NCBI RefSeq assembly: GCF_019649055.1
Contig: NW_026570277.1
Location: 868,001 to 932,000 of the forward strand
Reading direction: 5' to 3'
Source of the DNA: Paramacrobiotus metropolitanus
Taxonomy: Eukaryota; Tardigrada; Eutardigrada; Parachela; Macrobiotidae
DNA length: 64,000 nucleotides
Below are positions 20,168 through 29,569 of this stretch, piece by piece. The notes under the pieces are model-generated. The model saw only the letters and a program-made list of their open reading frames with translations. It did not search any database and had not been told where the DNA came from. Within the stretch, counting starts at the first letter, position 1. Each line of letters opens with the position of its first letter. The position numbers were made by a program, and so were the translations under genes.

Positions 20168-21652
20168 GGATCTGCCGGTAGGTTACTGTGATAGAAAACT
20201 CGTGTCGGATTTGCAGCTGTACCGGCTGCAGGAAAAACTGGAGGGACGGGCGGTCGATTGGGTTGCGGACCACTTGTAAGCATGGGGACGGGCTGTGCTG
20301 GACCCATCGCGGGATAATTATTCCCTGGAGGCGGCGGTCCGTAAGAACCGCGAGCTACGGCGTTAGCGTAAGTGCCTCGCCCTCGACCGCGACTGGTCGA
20401 TCCCCTATAATTTCGACTTTGTGGATTCTGCCAGCAAACACCCTTGAGGTGGCCAGCCTTTCCACAATAATGACATTTACGAGACTCGCGTTGTCGAGTA
20501 TCACGACGTTGACCACCTGCTTCGAGTTGGCTGAGCCTGGCGCGAATGGCTTCCATCTCAGCTGGATCCGGTACCGCAACGTCGACACGTACGGCTTTAG
20601 CTTGGGTATCGGCTGGGGGCGGAAAGTTTCCATAGGACTGCGTTGTCCGTTTAACTGTTTCAGTTTCAACCCGGGGTGGTCGTCGTGAAGGACCGGCACC
20701 GGCTTCAGGAAAAGCGATACGTTGACGGTATTTGTAAGCGCGAGAAATGTTTTTCAACCTTTCGAGGAAGTCTGTTGTGTCTTCGATCTCATCGTAGACC
20801 GACACGATCTCGGCTTTTAAGCCATCAGGTAAGCCTTGGAATAAATGTAAGATTAAGTCATCCGGTGAGGCGTTTGGATTACGCGTTGTCACGATGCGCG
20901 TGATCCGTGTCACATATGCCAAAGGGTCGTCAGTTGAAAGCATTTTCAAGCTGGTTCCCTCCAGATCAAAATCTAAGGGATTTTTCCCGAAGGTATCTTT
21001 GAGAGCCTTCTTCAAGTCGTCCCAGCTGTTGTCATCGGGACGATTGACGAACCAGTGAAGGGCGTCGCCCCTGAGACAGGCTCTCAGGCAGCTAAGTAAC
21101 TGTCCTGACTTCCAGCCATAAAGAGTCCCTTGAGACTCGTATTCGAGAATGAAATTATCTACGTCTTCAAGAAAAGTACCAGTAAACTTGGGCAGATCCC
21201 TGATATTGGGAGCACGGAGCTGAAAACCTTTTCCTGCAACCGGGTTAGCGTCATCCTCGTCGCCTGGTGCCATGATATAGTCGGGCTTAGTAATGGCCCG
21301 TCGAGGCTTACGATTCTGCTTACGTACAAGAGAAAGCCGACCTTTCACTTCTGTCCAGCTCAGGTTCTGGGTCACTGCGGAGCGAAGGAGGTACCCCGTG
21401 GGAGACGACGATAGTGACTCAATGGTCTGACTAAAGGGCAAGACCGGATGAAAACTCACTTCATGCGGTTCGTAGAAAGCCGTGTTATGTAAGTCTGGCT
21501 GATCAATGTTGGGCGGGTCGGAGTCCGATAATGACTCAACGACGTTCCCAGGAAGGTTCGGTTCAGGCTTCTTACTACGGTGCTCTCGCCAGAATTTATC
21601 GACCGTGGAATCGGAGCTATACTCCGGATCCAGGTTGAATGAATCTGATTAC
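20125..21652 (-). CDS. gag: Gag polyprotein
   Basis: Structural polyprotein. The C-terminal part holds a CCHC zinc knuckle (CHYCGKAGHLKGVC) followed by an arginine/glycine-rich and proline-rich tail. The central part has the capsid-like region DLPKFTGTFLEDVDNFILEY and later WDDLKKALKDTF, typical of Ty3/gypsy Gag. The frame is open from about 21652 but the first ATG is only at 21273. The upstream 126 codons look coding (acidic, with FWREHRSKKPEPNLPGN) and begin at an acceptor-like ACTTTTCAG, so a spliced or non-AUG start is possible. The gag end overlaps pol by 43 bases in another frame, suggesting ribosomal frameshifting. Confidence 0.85.
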
Positions 21653-22160
21653 TGAAAAGTTATCACGCGGCAAGGACGAATTATTATGAGAAAAGTAGCA
21701 AAACAGGAAGTGGGATTGGTGCCATGATTGTCCAACAGGAACTTATCGGACAGATCACCGAAAGAAGAATTAACAAAAACAGGGCACAGCTGACTTATCA
21801 GCTTTTGTCATCCGGTTTCGCACAACAACAGCCAACAATCTTGGTAAGAATTTTTACCAAGTAAACATGCCGGGATGATTCATCCCGTGGTAGCGATTCA
21901 CGAATTTTTACATAGAATGGATCGCGTTTGGGGAAAAGAAAGGTCATTTGGTAACACACATGTTGTATATTATATGCAGTATAATATTTATACTGCCTAA
22001 AAGGAGGCGTACAAAAATAAAATGTAGCTCTATCGAGCATAACCGTGAAATATGAATATATACTTTGTTTTTAGAAATATGACAGAAACAATCAAAGGAA
22101 ATAAAAAGATACACAAATTGTCAAAACATGAAACTACATAAAAAGAGAAAAGAGGAAATA

Positions 22161-22463
22161 TCACAATCGGTGCGAATTGTGTCGGTGCGCATTTACCAAT
22201 AACATGTTACAGCAAGGACACACTGTTTCTGTTATATATTGGAAAACATAAAGGTCACCCAGGTTTTGTCGAGGTGCTACTAAATGTGCTCTCCTGGTTT
22301 CAAGAATGATGCAATGAACAAAAAGAACCATTGAATTAGTTCGGAAAATTTCAGCACAAAAATCTCCAAATTCCTCAACATCATCACTTTCTTTCGTCTC
22401 AAAAGCACTGTGACTTATTCGGCCCGCATCATCACGTGAAACAATTTTATATGAAAAGAACAT
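22161..22463 (-). CDS. Small leader ORF 2 of the retroelement (100 aa)
   Basis: Unrecognised, same strand and leader region as leader ORF 1. The block GDFCAEIFRTNSMVLFV lines up with AAFCNTFFTQYSTVLYV of ORF 1, and both begin with a short Y-x-x-V-x-R strand. The C-terminus adds CPCC and several histidines, possibly a metal site absent from ORF 1. The leader between 21653 and 22160 otherwise holds only an unconvincing 80-residue frame (21798-22040). Confidence 0.5.
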   Translation of the reverse strand: MFFSYKIVSRDDAGRISHSAFETKESDDVEEFGDFCAEIFRTNSMVLFVHCIILETRRAHLVAPRQNLGDLYVFQYITETVCPCCNMLLVNAHRHNSHRL

Positions 22464-22919
22464 TTCATATCATAACATTGCAAAGAATAAAATAAAACCA
22501 TAAAATAGAACTATTCGAATGCAAAAGGAAATTCATACATAAGAATGTTTACAACACGGGCACGTTGCTTCCGCAATATATTTTTGGATATACACATCCG
22601 TACTATCTTCACGCACATTAATACCGCTTCCAATAGGATCGAATGTCAAAAGTCAATCAGTAATGCTTCGGGATTATTTTTGAAAAAGGTATCACAAAAG
22701 GAGTCAAAAGCTTTTTCGTCAGCGTGGTTTGTATCCCGGAAGAAGCGCCAGTAGATCACGCCATCCGATTTACGGCGACAAAGAACTTTAAAGTCGAATA
22801 ACATTTCAAAGAGGCATGGGAGAAAGCACAGGGATGCAAAACAATTATATTCATGAAACGAGAATGCACGAAATAAAGGCGATGAGAAAATATTATAAGA
22901 AAGAAATTAGTGATTTATT

Positions 22920-23228
22920 TTATTCGGGAATTTGCAACACGTTGCGTGCACCACCGAGTGATACCAAACGATCAACAATATTCTGTACAAGTGAATCCGT
23001 AATTGGCATTTTAAACAAAATCCCTGTATCTTCAGTATCCAGATTTTTCCACTCGACATATAATACAGTCGAATACTGAGTAAAGAAAGTATTACAGAAG
23101 GCAGCTAATTCATTGTTATTTTGGAAAGAATAGGTCTGTGACAACTTATGTATATACACCTGATTATTAATTCGTTGAACAAGTGATAATTCGTATACCA
23201 TATTTAATTTTTTTTCAAAAACGGCCAA
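22920..23228 (-). CDS. Small leader ORF 1 of the retroelement (102 aa)
   Basis: I do not recognise it. The protein is open on the element strand in the leader, before gag. It resembles leader ORF 2 (22161-22463) in layout: a Y-L-V-x-R start (YELSLVQR), a middle block AAFCNTFFTQYSTVLYV and a following L-(D/E)-T. This points to two diverged copies of one accessory gene. It has no signal peptide or Cys-His motif, and an accessory or regulatory role is only inferred from position. Confidence 0.5.
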   Translation of the reverse strand: MAVFEKKLNMVYELSLVQRINNQVYIHKLSQTYSFQNNNELAAFCNTFFTQYSTVLYVEWKNLDTEDTGILFKMPITDSLVQNIVDRLVSLGGARNVLQIPE

Positions 23229-23580
23229 TGAAATATTTACGAAGGAAATTAATTGGGTGCAAACATTTCAACAATAGTAAAAGGCACACAGCCGTATGAC
23301 GGCATATAAGACACTTTAAAGTGATGCACTTATATAATGCACGTGCACTGTCAAACGGCTGACAACCGTCGCACGTTACGTTATTGATTATTAAATATCA
23401 CGACTCACGTTTCCGGTATGTTGCCGGTCCATGCTGCGGCAATGCGCAAAGAAAATGCCGGATGGCCAGGTAATGGCACGGCGATGCCGGAAATAACGGT
23501 CGCTGATTAACACAGCATACGGCAGGAGAATAGGCGAGGTAACAAAAGGAGTGACGGCTGTAGTCACCAACAGGTAGTTT
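23229..23580. other. Retroelement leader without a convincing gene
   Basis: Between the primer-binding site and the first leader ORF I see no ORF on the element strand except one running out of the LTR. It is presumably 5' untranslated and packaging sequence. Confidence 0.5.
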
Positions 23581-23598
23581 CTCAGTCAATGAGGACCA
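23581..23598 (-). promoter_or_regulatory. Candidate primer-binding site
   Basis: Two bases inside the 5' LTR the minus strand reads TGGTCCTCATTGACTGAG. The leading TGG is complementary to the universal tRNA CCA end. I do not assign the tRNA species. Confidence 0.6.
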
Positions 23599-23600
23599 TT

Positions 23601-23922
23601 TGTTACGTAAATAATTGGCAGAGCGAAATAAACGAAAGGTCACGGCGGTAGAATACCGGCCGGTTTTATAGCCTAATATGCTGTATTTAGTAAAACACGC
23701 ATAAGCGGCAACGAACGATACGGCAAATGCGAGTCAGAAATTGTTGTTCAAGGAAATTAGACTGCACGGCTGTAACTGTGTCAGAAAAAATGGAAAAGCC
23801 GCGGTATAAAACGGCAACAAGTGGAACGGTCTATCAGATAATAACATTCATGGGCATATCGCCCTTATGATCAGTAGAAGGCTAGCGCAGGCGAATATCG
23901 CTCAAAGAATCTTTACGTGACA
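23601..23922 (-). repeat. 5' LTR of the retroelement
   Basis: A 322-bp repeat with TG...CA ends and short inverted termini (TGTTACG / CGTGACA). It carries a TATAAAA on the minus strand at 23664-23670. I count roughly 13 differences plus one indel against the 3' LTR at 10065-10385, about 96 percent identity. Confidence 0.93.
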
Positions 23923-23926
23923 GTGG
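23923..23926. repeat. Target-site duplication GTGG (partner at 10061-10064)
   Basis: GTGG follows the right LTR directly and also immediately precedes the left LTR. Four bases is a normal integrase footprint for Ty3/gypsy elements. Removing one copy and the element leaves an intron of about 60 bases. Confidence 0.85.
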
Positions 23927-26900
23927 GATCACGCATTATCACTTATTAAGAAGGTAGCAATAGTCTTACCAGTGTCGAAGTACAATAATGTGTCCTGCAC
24001 TTGTTCCATGTAATTATACAAGTGAAGGCGTGCCCAGCATGTCGTAAAACTGTAAACAAAAAAATTCACCAATGAATCACCGGTGTGCCCCAAAGGCAGT
24101 CGAAACTTACGCAGCTAAGACTACGTTGGCGTGTGGATTCTGCTCGACGAACAGGCTTTCCCTGGTGTAGGAGAGCTGGAGCACATCGTCACTAAACAGG
24201 TCCCACGAGTGAATGTGATACTCCCCAGAAAGAAGCATCCGGTAAAATTCCTCCGGCGAAGAAATGTACTTGGTGTTTGGTTTGTTGTCCTGCATGCCCA
24301 AACGGCCCCAGAAGCTGCAAACAAAGGCGGACATTGTGCGCTTTTTGAAACCAGAATTTCAAAAAAATACCTATTCAAACAGAGCTTTGCCAGTGCTCTG
24401 ATTCCCGGGTTGGACTCTATTTTGTCGCGCCCCAGCTCAATTCCTTCGTGTTCGTGGAAATCCCGCAGATACTGTTCTTTTTCCAGGTCGGTAGCGACAT
24501 CCGCTGGCCATCCACTCGCTTCGGTTTTGATCTTGAGAAAACGATCAATGTAGTCCGCAAACAATCGCTCTTCGGACTGTTCAAAATGCCAAACTTCAAA
24601 TATCTTTTTCACAACATAACCGCGGTCAATCGCAGCGTGTAACTCCGGCGAACCTAAAAAAAGTTCCCGTTGGGGTTTATGTGGGGGTTTTACAAATGCG
24701 TAATTCATTCAATACTTACACCAAGTTCCTACGAGCACCCGTTCATCGTTCGTGTGTGTACATGGTGCGTTCTGCTTGTCCTGTGCACAACTGCGGCACA
24801 AAGGAAAGACCAGCTTTCCGTTGGATCGGTATGGCAAAACGGGAAGATTCAGATCTGCTGGTGGCAGTACTTCACACTGAATTATCCCGAAGTAGTTGGT
24901 GATTGCGTCGAAGTCCTTGATGATGATGGTCGGATGTCCGATGGGGTAGCGCTTGTTCTTATTAACGTAAAGGTACTCGCTGCAAACATCAAAGTAGCGA
25001 ATCTTTTCGTTGTCCTTCACGCGATGGAAAAGCTTGGTGGCATTAGTGCGACCACCATAAAACGCATCCCGGGGATTAATGGGCTGTCGTACAGTGATTT
25101 CTTCAACGAAGGCTGCGAAAAACGGCTCTTGTTTCACAAGACTGTCGAACTCGTGCTCCCAAATCACGCAAAGTTCATGGCCCATGCTTCGAATACGAGC
25201 ATCCCGTTGGACGGTTTCTTCGTAAATCTTGCTCATGGGCAGGTTTCGGAAAGGATGAATAGTGTCCGGTGCAGTGCATTCAGGGCATCCATGGTACCAG
25301 CAACCGTGAAATTCAAAAACTTTGCCGGTAGAGGCGGAGTATCCATCCACAAAATACTGTCCAACTTTGAACTCTGCTCCTGAGGCTCTGGTCTGGATGG
25401 GACGATTCTCTTCTAACTCCATCCACTGCAGCCATTTCAGTGCCTTGACGGACTGGTTTCTGTTGGTGTGGTATCCTTGTGGTGGAATCAAACCGATCTG
25501 GTTGGCCTTGAGGATATTCGTCCGCCAATACAAACCACATAATCCAGCAATGGTTATGGACGACTAGAATGGACAAATTCCGCTGCTGATGCCCAAAAAC
25601 AGACTGCGGAACTGGAGGCAACACTTACGAAGGACAGTTACATCGTTGCTGCAGTAGCTGACAAACTCTTTGCGAAATGTCGAAGGTGTTGTCTTTGGCT
25701 GCTACTTCCTCTTCGTACCACTTCTTAAAAGAGTCTCTGTCCTTCTTGTTCATAAACCGGTACCCGTACTCCTCCATGGAAGGGAACTCCGTCACTTGGT
25801 CCCAGTTTTCAGGGCGATTAAAACGATGTGGGAAAAGGCCTTTAGCGGTATCTGCAATACCGAACGTGGCGGGCCATTTGACAGGCTTTGCGGGTTGAAA
25901 TTGATGCTGTCTCGAAAGCGAATGTTCAGCTGCGGTACATCTAGTTGCATTATCTTTCCACCATTCATAATCACTCGGGCAACAATACCGTTGGTCAGAA
26001 GCCAGTTCATGATGAAATATCCGTCGAATGCCTTCAAATTAACAGCACCTTGTATTAAGAAAACAACCAGCCATCGAAGAACTTACTTTAAAATTATGGG
26101 CAATAATGTAATGGCCACGGTGGTCGTCGCTGAAGAGAAATCGGCACAGCTGATCAGTGATGTCGCAAAATCGGTCCATTCTCTCCAGGAAATATCCACT
26201 CTTCGCCTTCGTCATTTTGCACCACCTACAGCGGCAACAAAAACAACAGACTGTCGGTGGGGGTTTTGGTGGGGGTAGCAAAATTACATCTGTTATCTCA
26301 CTGTCTAGTTTCTGTGAACATATTAATCAAAAAATACCAGTGTTTCAAAGTATAAACGAATGCTCAACCAGTTACAGTATTAATACATTTTATTAAAAAT
26401 TGAAAATTCTTACTATCGGGCGTTGCACTTACTGCAAGATTTGGGTACAGCCGCCCGTCGTCAGCAACGTAAGTCTCGAAGTCGAAAAATAAGAACTGAG
26501 CATCGGAGTACTGCATCTTCTGGAACGGGCCCAATTTTTGTGGCTTCATATAACAGCGATGGTCCCCTACGACGTGTTCTCGACAGGTCTTGCAGAACCT
26601 TTCTCCACACCGGTGACTCGTTCTTGGTTTTCGTCTCATCAGAGAATAAACAGATCCGCACTGGTCGCACATTTTCACGGTACTGCAGATGCTTCGCCGA
26701 TTGCGAAATAACATCTCTGTGCTGGGGCCCAACTTATGGTGGTCAAAACAAGACTGTCCATAAAACTTCCGCTTACAATCAGGGCAGGAGAGCATATTGG
26801 AAGTGTCCATTGGACAACTCGGACGCAAACACTGATTGCACTGCCCCGTGCAACGATGGCTTCTTCGGTCGTTGTAGCCTTTGTTGCATTCAAAACACCA

Positions 26901-28204
26901 ATAGGCACGATTGAAGAATGCCGTCACTGAGGTCAATACGTCAAAGTGCCGATTATGGAACAACAGACAAATATGTTTTTTCTCGTGTTTTCCACTGTAG
27001 ACGATACTATTAGCTTGCATGGTGCTGACAACCACAATTTGATATCCAGGGAGTACCTTTTCGAAGGCCGCAACGTCGGCGAGCGTGTATTCTCGGATGG
27101 GTAAGCCAGCATCTTCAATGAGTTCCTTGGACAGTGCGAGAATTTCCCTCTTTCCTTTGGCAATGTGTTTGGCATAATCCTCCCGACCATCCGCAAAGGC
27201 TTTACCGATTAAAAACGCGCGGGCCATACAAATCTCGTCGTCGTTGTTGACCATAATGACCGACCTCATCTTCTTCAGCTTCTGATACAATAACATTGGG
27301 ACATCCCGGACACATCGACCAGAGGGAATCTCAGTATGTTCCACAGAGACCGCAAACGAATCACCAATGACCAACTCTTGGTGGGAGTTGAGCACCTTTG
27401 ATATTTCTGACATCCAACGCTGCACGGTTAACTGCGAACGCAAGGTCGGAGGCGTCCAGATAGGAAAGGACAAATGCGCTGACTCCACCGACACACGAAC
27501 ATACTGGTGATCAGCTATTCCCTCCAGAACAGTAGCGAGAATATAATCCAGCACGGCCACTATTACAGCAGGCGCTTCAATAAAACTGATAGCGTCCAAA
27601 TCATGCACACTAACCATAAACCATTTGAAACGCATGTTGTGAGTCTTAGAAAAACGGTGCCCTTTGGCCTCGACAGCAACATGTTCGGCCACACGAAAAT
27701 CCTCAGGGATACTACCACCACCTCCTGCCTGAACGTCATCAAAAACCCAGTCATTCATGCCTGCCAACTCGGCAGCATCGACCATGTCTTCATGCGACAA
27801 AACCATTGCCTCATCTTCCAAGACCCAGTCGTCTAAGGCCGCTAAAGCCGCCGCATCAACAAGGTCATCCTCCGATAAGTCGTAATCCATACTTTTTTTA
27901 AGAGTAAAAAATCCGACAGAACGAAATTATAAATAATGAACTTGCACAAAGGCAGACTTTTGAGAGTCGAAAAATTACAAGAGCGAAATTTCAACTGTCA
28001 GAATCTAACTTTGAGTGATTTTTGGACCAGCAGATTTTATACATCGAGAAGCATCGATTTGCATACCACCCTCCTATGCAATTAGCAGATTTTATTTCAC
28101 ACTGGACACGTACGCGTTCAGTAGTACGATTCATAACAAGGAAGTGAAAACAAGGAAGTAAACAAGCGCAAAAAGCAGAATAAAAGCTAGTGTCCGCGAA
28201 GATT

Positions 28205-28229
28205 CCCGTGGGGGTTCCGGTGGGGGTAG
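28205..28229 (-). repeat. Candidate right terminal inverted repeat of Polinton
   Basis: This is the inverted partner of 1115-1139: two GTGGGGGT blocks on the plus strand. It lies between the polymerase start (27890) and the 3' end of the ANP32-like gene (28270), where an element boundary is expected. No flanking target duplication was found. Confidence 0.45.
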
Positions 28230-28269
28230 TGAAAACAACAGAAATAACAAAACAATACTAAAATCCATA

Positions 28270-29157
28270 CTAATTCAACATAATGACGTCGTCAGCGTCT
28301 TCGTCCTGGTGACTGCTGGCGTCCATGTCCGATTCGGATGCCGAATCTCGGATGGCGTCGTCATCGTCTTCGTCCATGTCCGATTCGGATGCCGAATCTG
28401 GGATCACGTCCACGTCGTCATCATCCGACAACAACCAAGTGCGGTCTACAAAGGTCCCGAATACTTATACGAAGCTTAAAAAAGTAACGTAATAAGGAGC
28501 AGTTACCTGAATCGGCCATCGACGCATCGTCATCCTCTTCATCCCCGTCGCCTTTGTCCGACCCTGATTCGAAATACATAAAATTTTCTGAGTAAAACAT
28601 TTTTACTGAACTTACCGAAAACCAAGGAACTGGAATAACAAGAAAATTTTCTCACCTTCCATTTCTTCATCGCTGTCGCAGTCGGTCTCTCCACCGTCTT
28701 CATCCCAGTGCATAACCTGCGGCACGGCATCGATGAGCTGGCGGTAGTGGGTGCGGTTCACGCTGTTGTAGCCAAGGTCCACCGCGTAAAGGGCCGGCAA
28801 GTCTTTCAAAGGCTTCAGAATGTCGTGGCTGGTGATCCCGTTGTTCGCCAAAGTGAGCCGCTTCAGGTTCGGTGTCGCGGTTGCCAGCAACTCGAAATTG
28901 GGTGTGTCCGGGTTGTATCCCAGCTGGTTGTCGTTGAGCTGCAGTTGGGTCAGGTGGGGCAGCGGTGGCAGTCCAAGGACCGACTTCACTCCACAAAAAT
29001 TGGCCGACAGGCAACGCAGATTCGTAAAGCGCAAGAGCGGCACGTCGAGGAAATCGCTAAAAGGAAATTCATCGAGGATGATGGTCTTGGCGTCGTCGGG
29101 CTGGTCAGCCAAGTACGCGAACATGTTAATCGTAGTATAGATAGGAGAGCGAAACAT
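28270..29157 (-). CDS. Acidic leucine-rich nuclear phosphoprotein (ANP32-like), three exons
   Basis: Leftward host gene with exons 29157-28656, 28563-28507 and 28445-28270, all with GT-AG introns. The first 150 residues are leucine-rich repeats (LRCLSANFCGV, LTQLQLNDNQL, LKRLTLANNGI, LYAVDLGYNSV) closed by a cap-like segment ending QVMHWDEDG. The rest is a strongly acidic tail, with the block DSASESDMD present twice. This LRR-plus-acidic-tail plan is that of ANP32 proteins, nuclear histone-chaperone and phosphatase-regulator factors. The start may be M at 29157 or the one 11 codons later. It ends 41 bases outside the Polinton terminus. I am confident of the plan, less of orthology. Confidence 0.75.
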
Positions 29158-29569
29158 TGTGCAGATGAGGAATAGTATACGGTAACCAAAAGTACAATAC
29201 TACACACACTCAACAAGTGCACAATACTGTGTAAGTATACAACAATAATTAAAAATTATCATGAATACCAGTACAGTGTACATTGCGTTATATACGTAGA
29301 ATTTCCTGTGCAAAGTAGCTCAGTTCGGAAGACAAAGACAATTTCCACGATTTGCATACGAGCCGTTGCATAGGAGGCTCGTATGCAATAATCGGATAGT
29401 AAGTAACTGTATGCAAGCGGTGGTTGACGGCCATGTGTGCTAACTGCCACCCGCAAGCTGCTACGCCACCTGCACACCGTATCCCACCATACGCAGGACT
29501 GTAGCCATAGACATTTTCCCAATTATATGGGCTACAGTCCTTACTAGAATGGGCGTTTCCTATTAGGGA
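29158..29569. other. Gap without a visible gene
   Basis: Between the divergently placed ANP32-like gene and the truncated TF1 copy. It probably holds the ANP32-like promoter. The missing first exons of TF1 are not here. Confidence 0.5.

Larger units (their letters stand above)
10065..23922 (-). mobile_element. Ty3/gypsy-type LTR retroelement with envelope, 13.86 kb, nested in pPolB intron
   Basis: An LTR retrotransposon / endogenous retrovirus-like element read on the minus strand. Direct LTRs at 23601-23922 (5') and 10065-10385 (3') both begin TGTTACG and end CGTGACA. The duplicated target GTGG is at 10061-10064 and 23923-23926. Order on its own strand: 5' LTR, primer-binding site, two leader ORFs, gag, pol (protease, reverse transcriptase, RNase H, integrase: the Ty3/gypsy order), a 427-residue ORF, a RING-like ORF, envelope, a 1.4-kb non-coding tail, polypurine tract and 3' LTR. 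Frameshifts in pol and env, plus about 4 percent LTR divergence by eye, show an insertion that is no longer young. Confidence 0.93.
9640..27890 (-). pseudogene. Protein-primed-type DNA polymerase B (Polinton pPolB), split by a nested retroelement
   Basis: Leftward polymerase that replicates the element. Inferred exons: 27890-26433, 26225-26087, 26031-25629, 25563-24720, 24653-24371, 24314-24111, 24049-23970 and, beyond the inserted retroelement, 10048-9640; each intron has a GT donor and AG acceptor. Exon 1 has an acidic N-terminus, Cys-rich fingers (CNQCLRPSC, CPDC, CDQCG) and the exonuclease motif FFDFET. Exon 2 ends IIAHNFK. Exon 4 has FEFHGCWYHGCPEC and motif A. Exons 5-6 carry the NPGIRALAKLCLN region and FWG. 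Exon 7 ends in motif C (YFDT). Exon 8 has GDLTDEL and FVSLGPKTYSY. Breaks: motif A reads DVCSEYLY instead of the usual SLYP-type sequence, and single-base frameshifts fall at about 25890 in exon 3 and about 10040 in exon 8. The gene is dead as read. Confidence 0.85.
1115..28229. mobile_element. Polinton/Maverick (adintovirus-like) element, decayed
   Basis: This is a self-synthesising DNA transposon / endogenous adintovirus-like element. It contains the family's diagnostic set: DNA polymerase B with the Maverick-type Cys-rich N-terminus, retroviral-type integrase with chromodomain, FtsK/HerA-type packaging ATPase, minor and major capsid proteins and adenovirus-type protease. Structural genes run rightward and polymerase runs leftward from the other end, as is usual. 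The ends are inferred from short inverted motifs at 1115-1139 and 28205-28229, which sit immediately outside the first and last element genes and next to host genes. Without the nested 13.86-kb retroelement the length is about 13.3 kb. Frameshifts and in-frame stops in BIR, pX-like, integrase, protease and polymerase genes show an old, inactive copy. The exact termini are uncertain because I found no 6-bp target duplication. Confidence 0.85.

Noticed and set aside
23398-23643. An 81-residue leftward frame sharing its first 14 residues with the frame that ends the polymerase at 10107-9640, suggesting a duplicated gene.
   Set aside because: The shared part is LTR sequence read through in both places; the similarity is explained by the two LTRs.
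24657-24719. Continuation of the polymerase frame through KPPHKPQREL.
   Set aside because: The stretch is flanked by GTAAGT and TTTTTTTAG and fits better as an intron; its reading frame is fortuitous.
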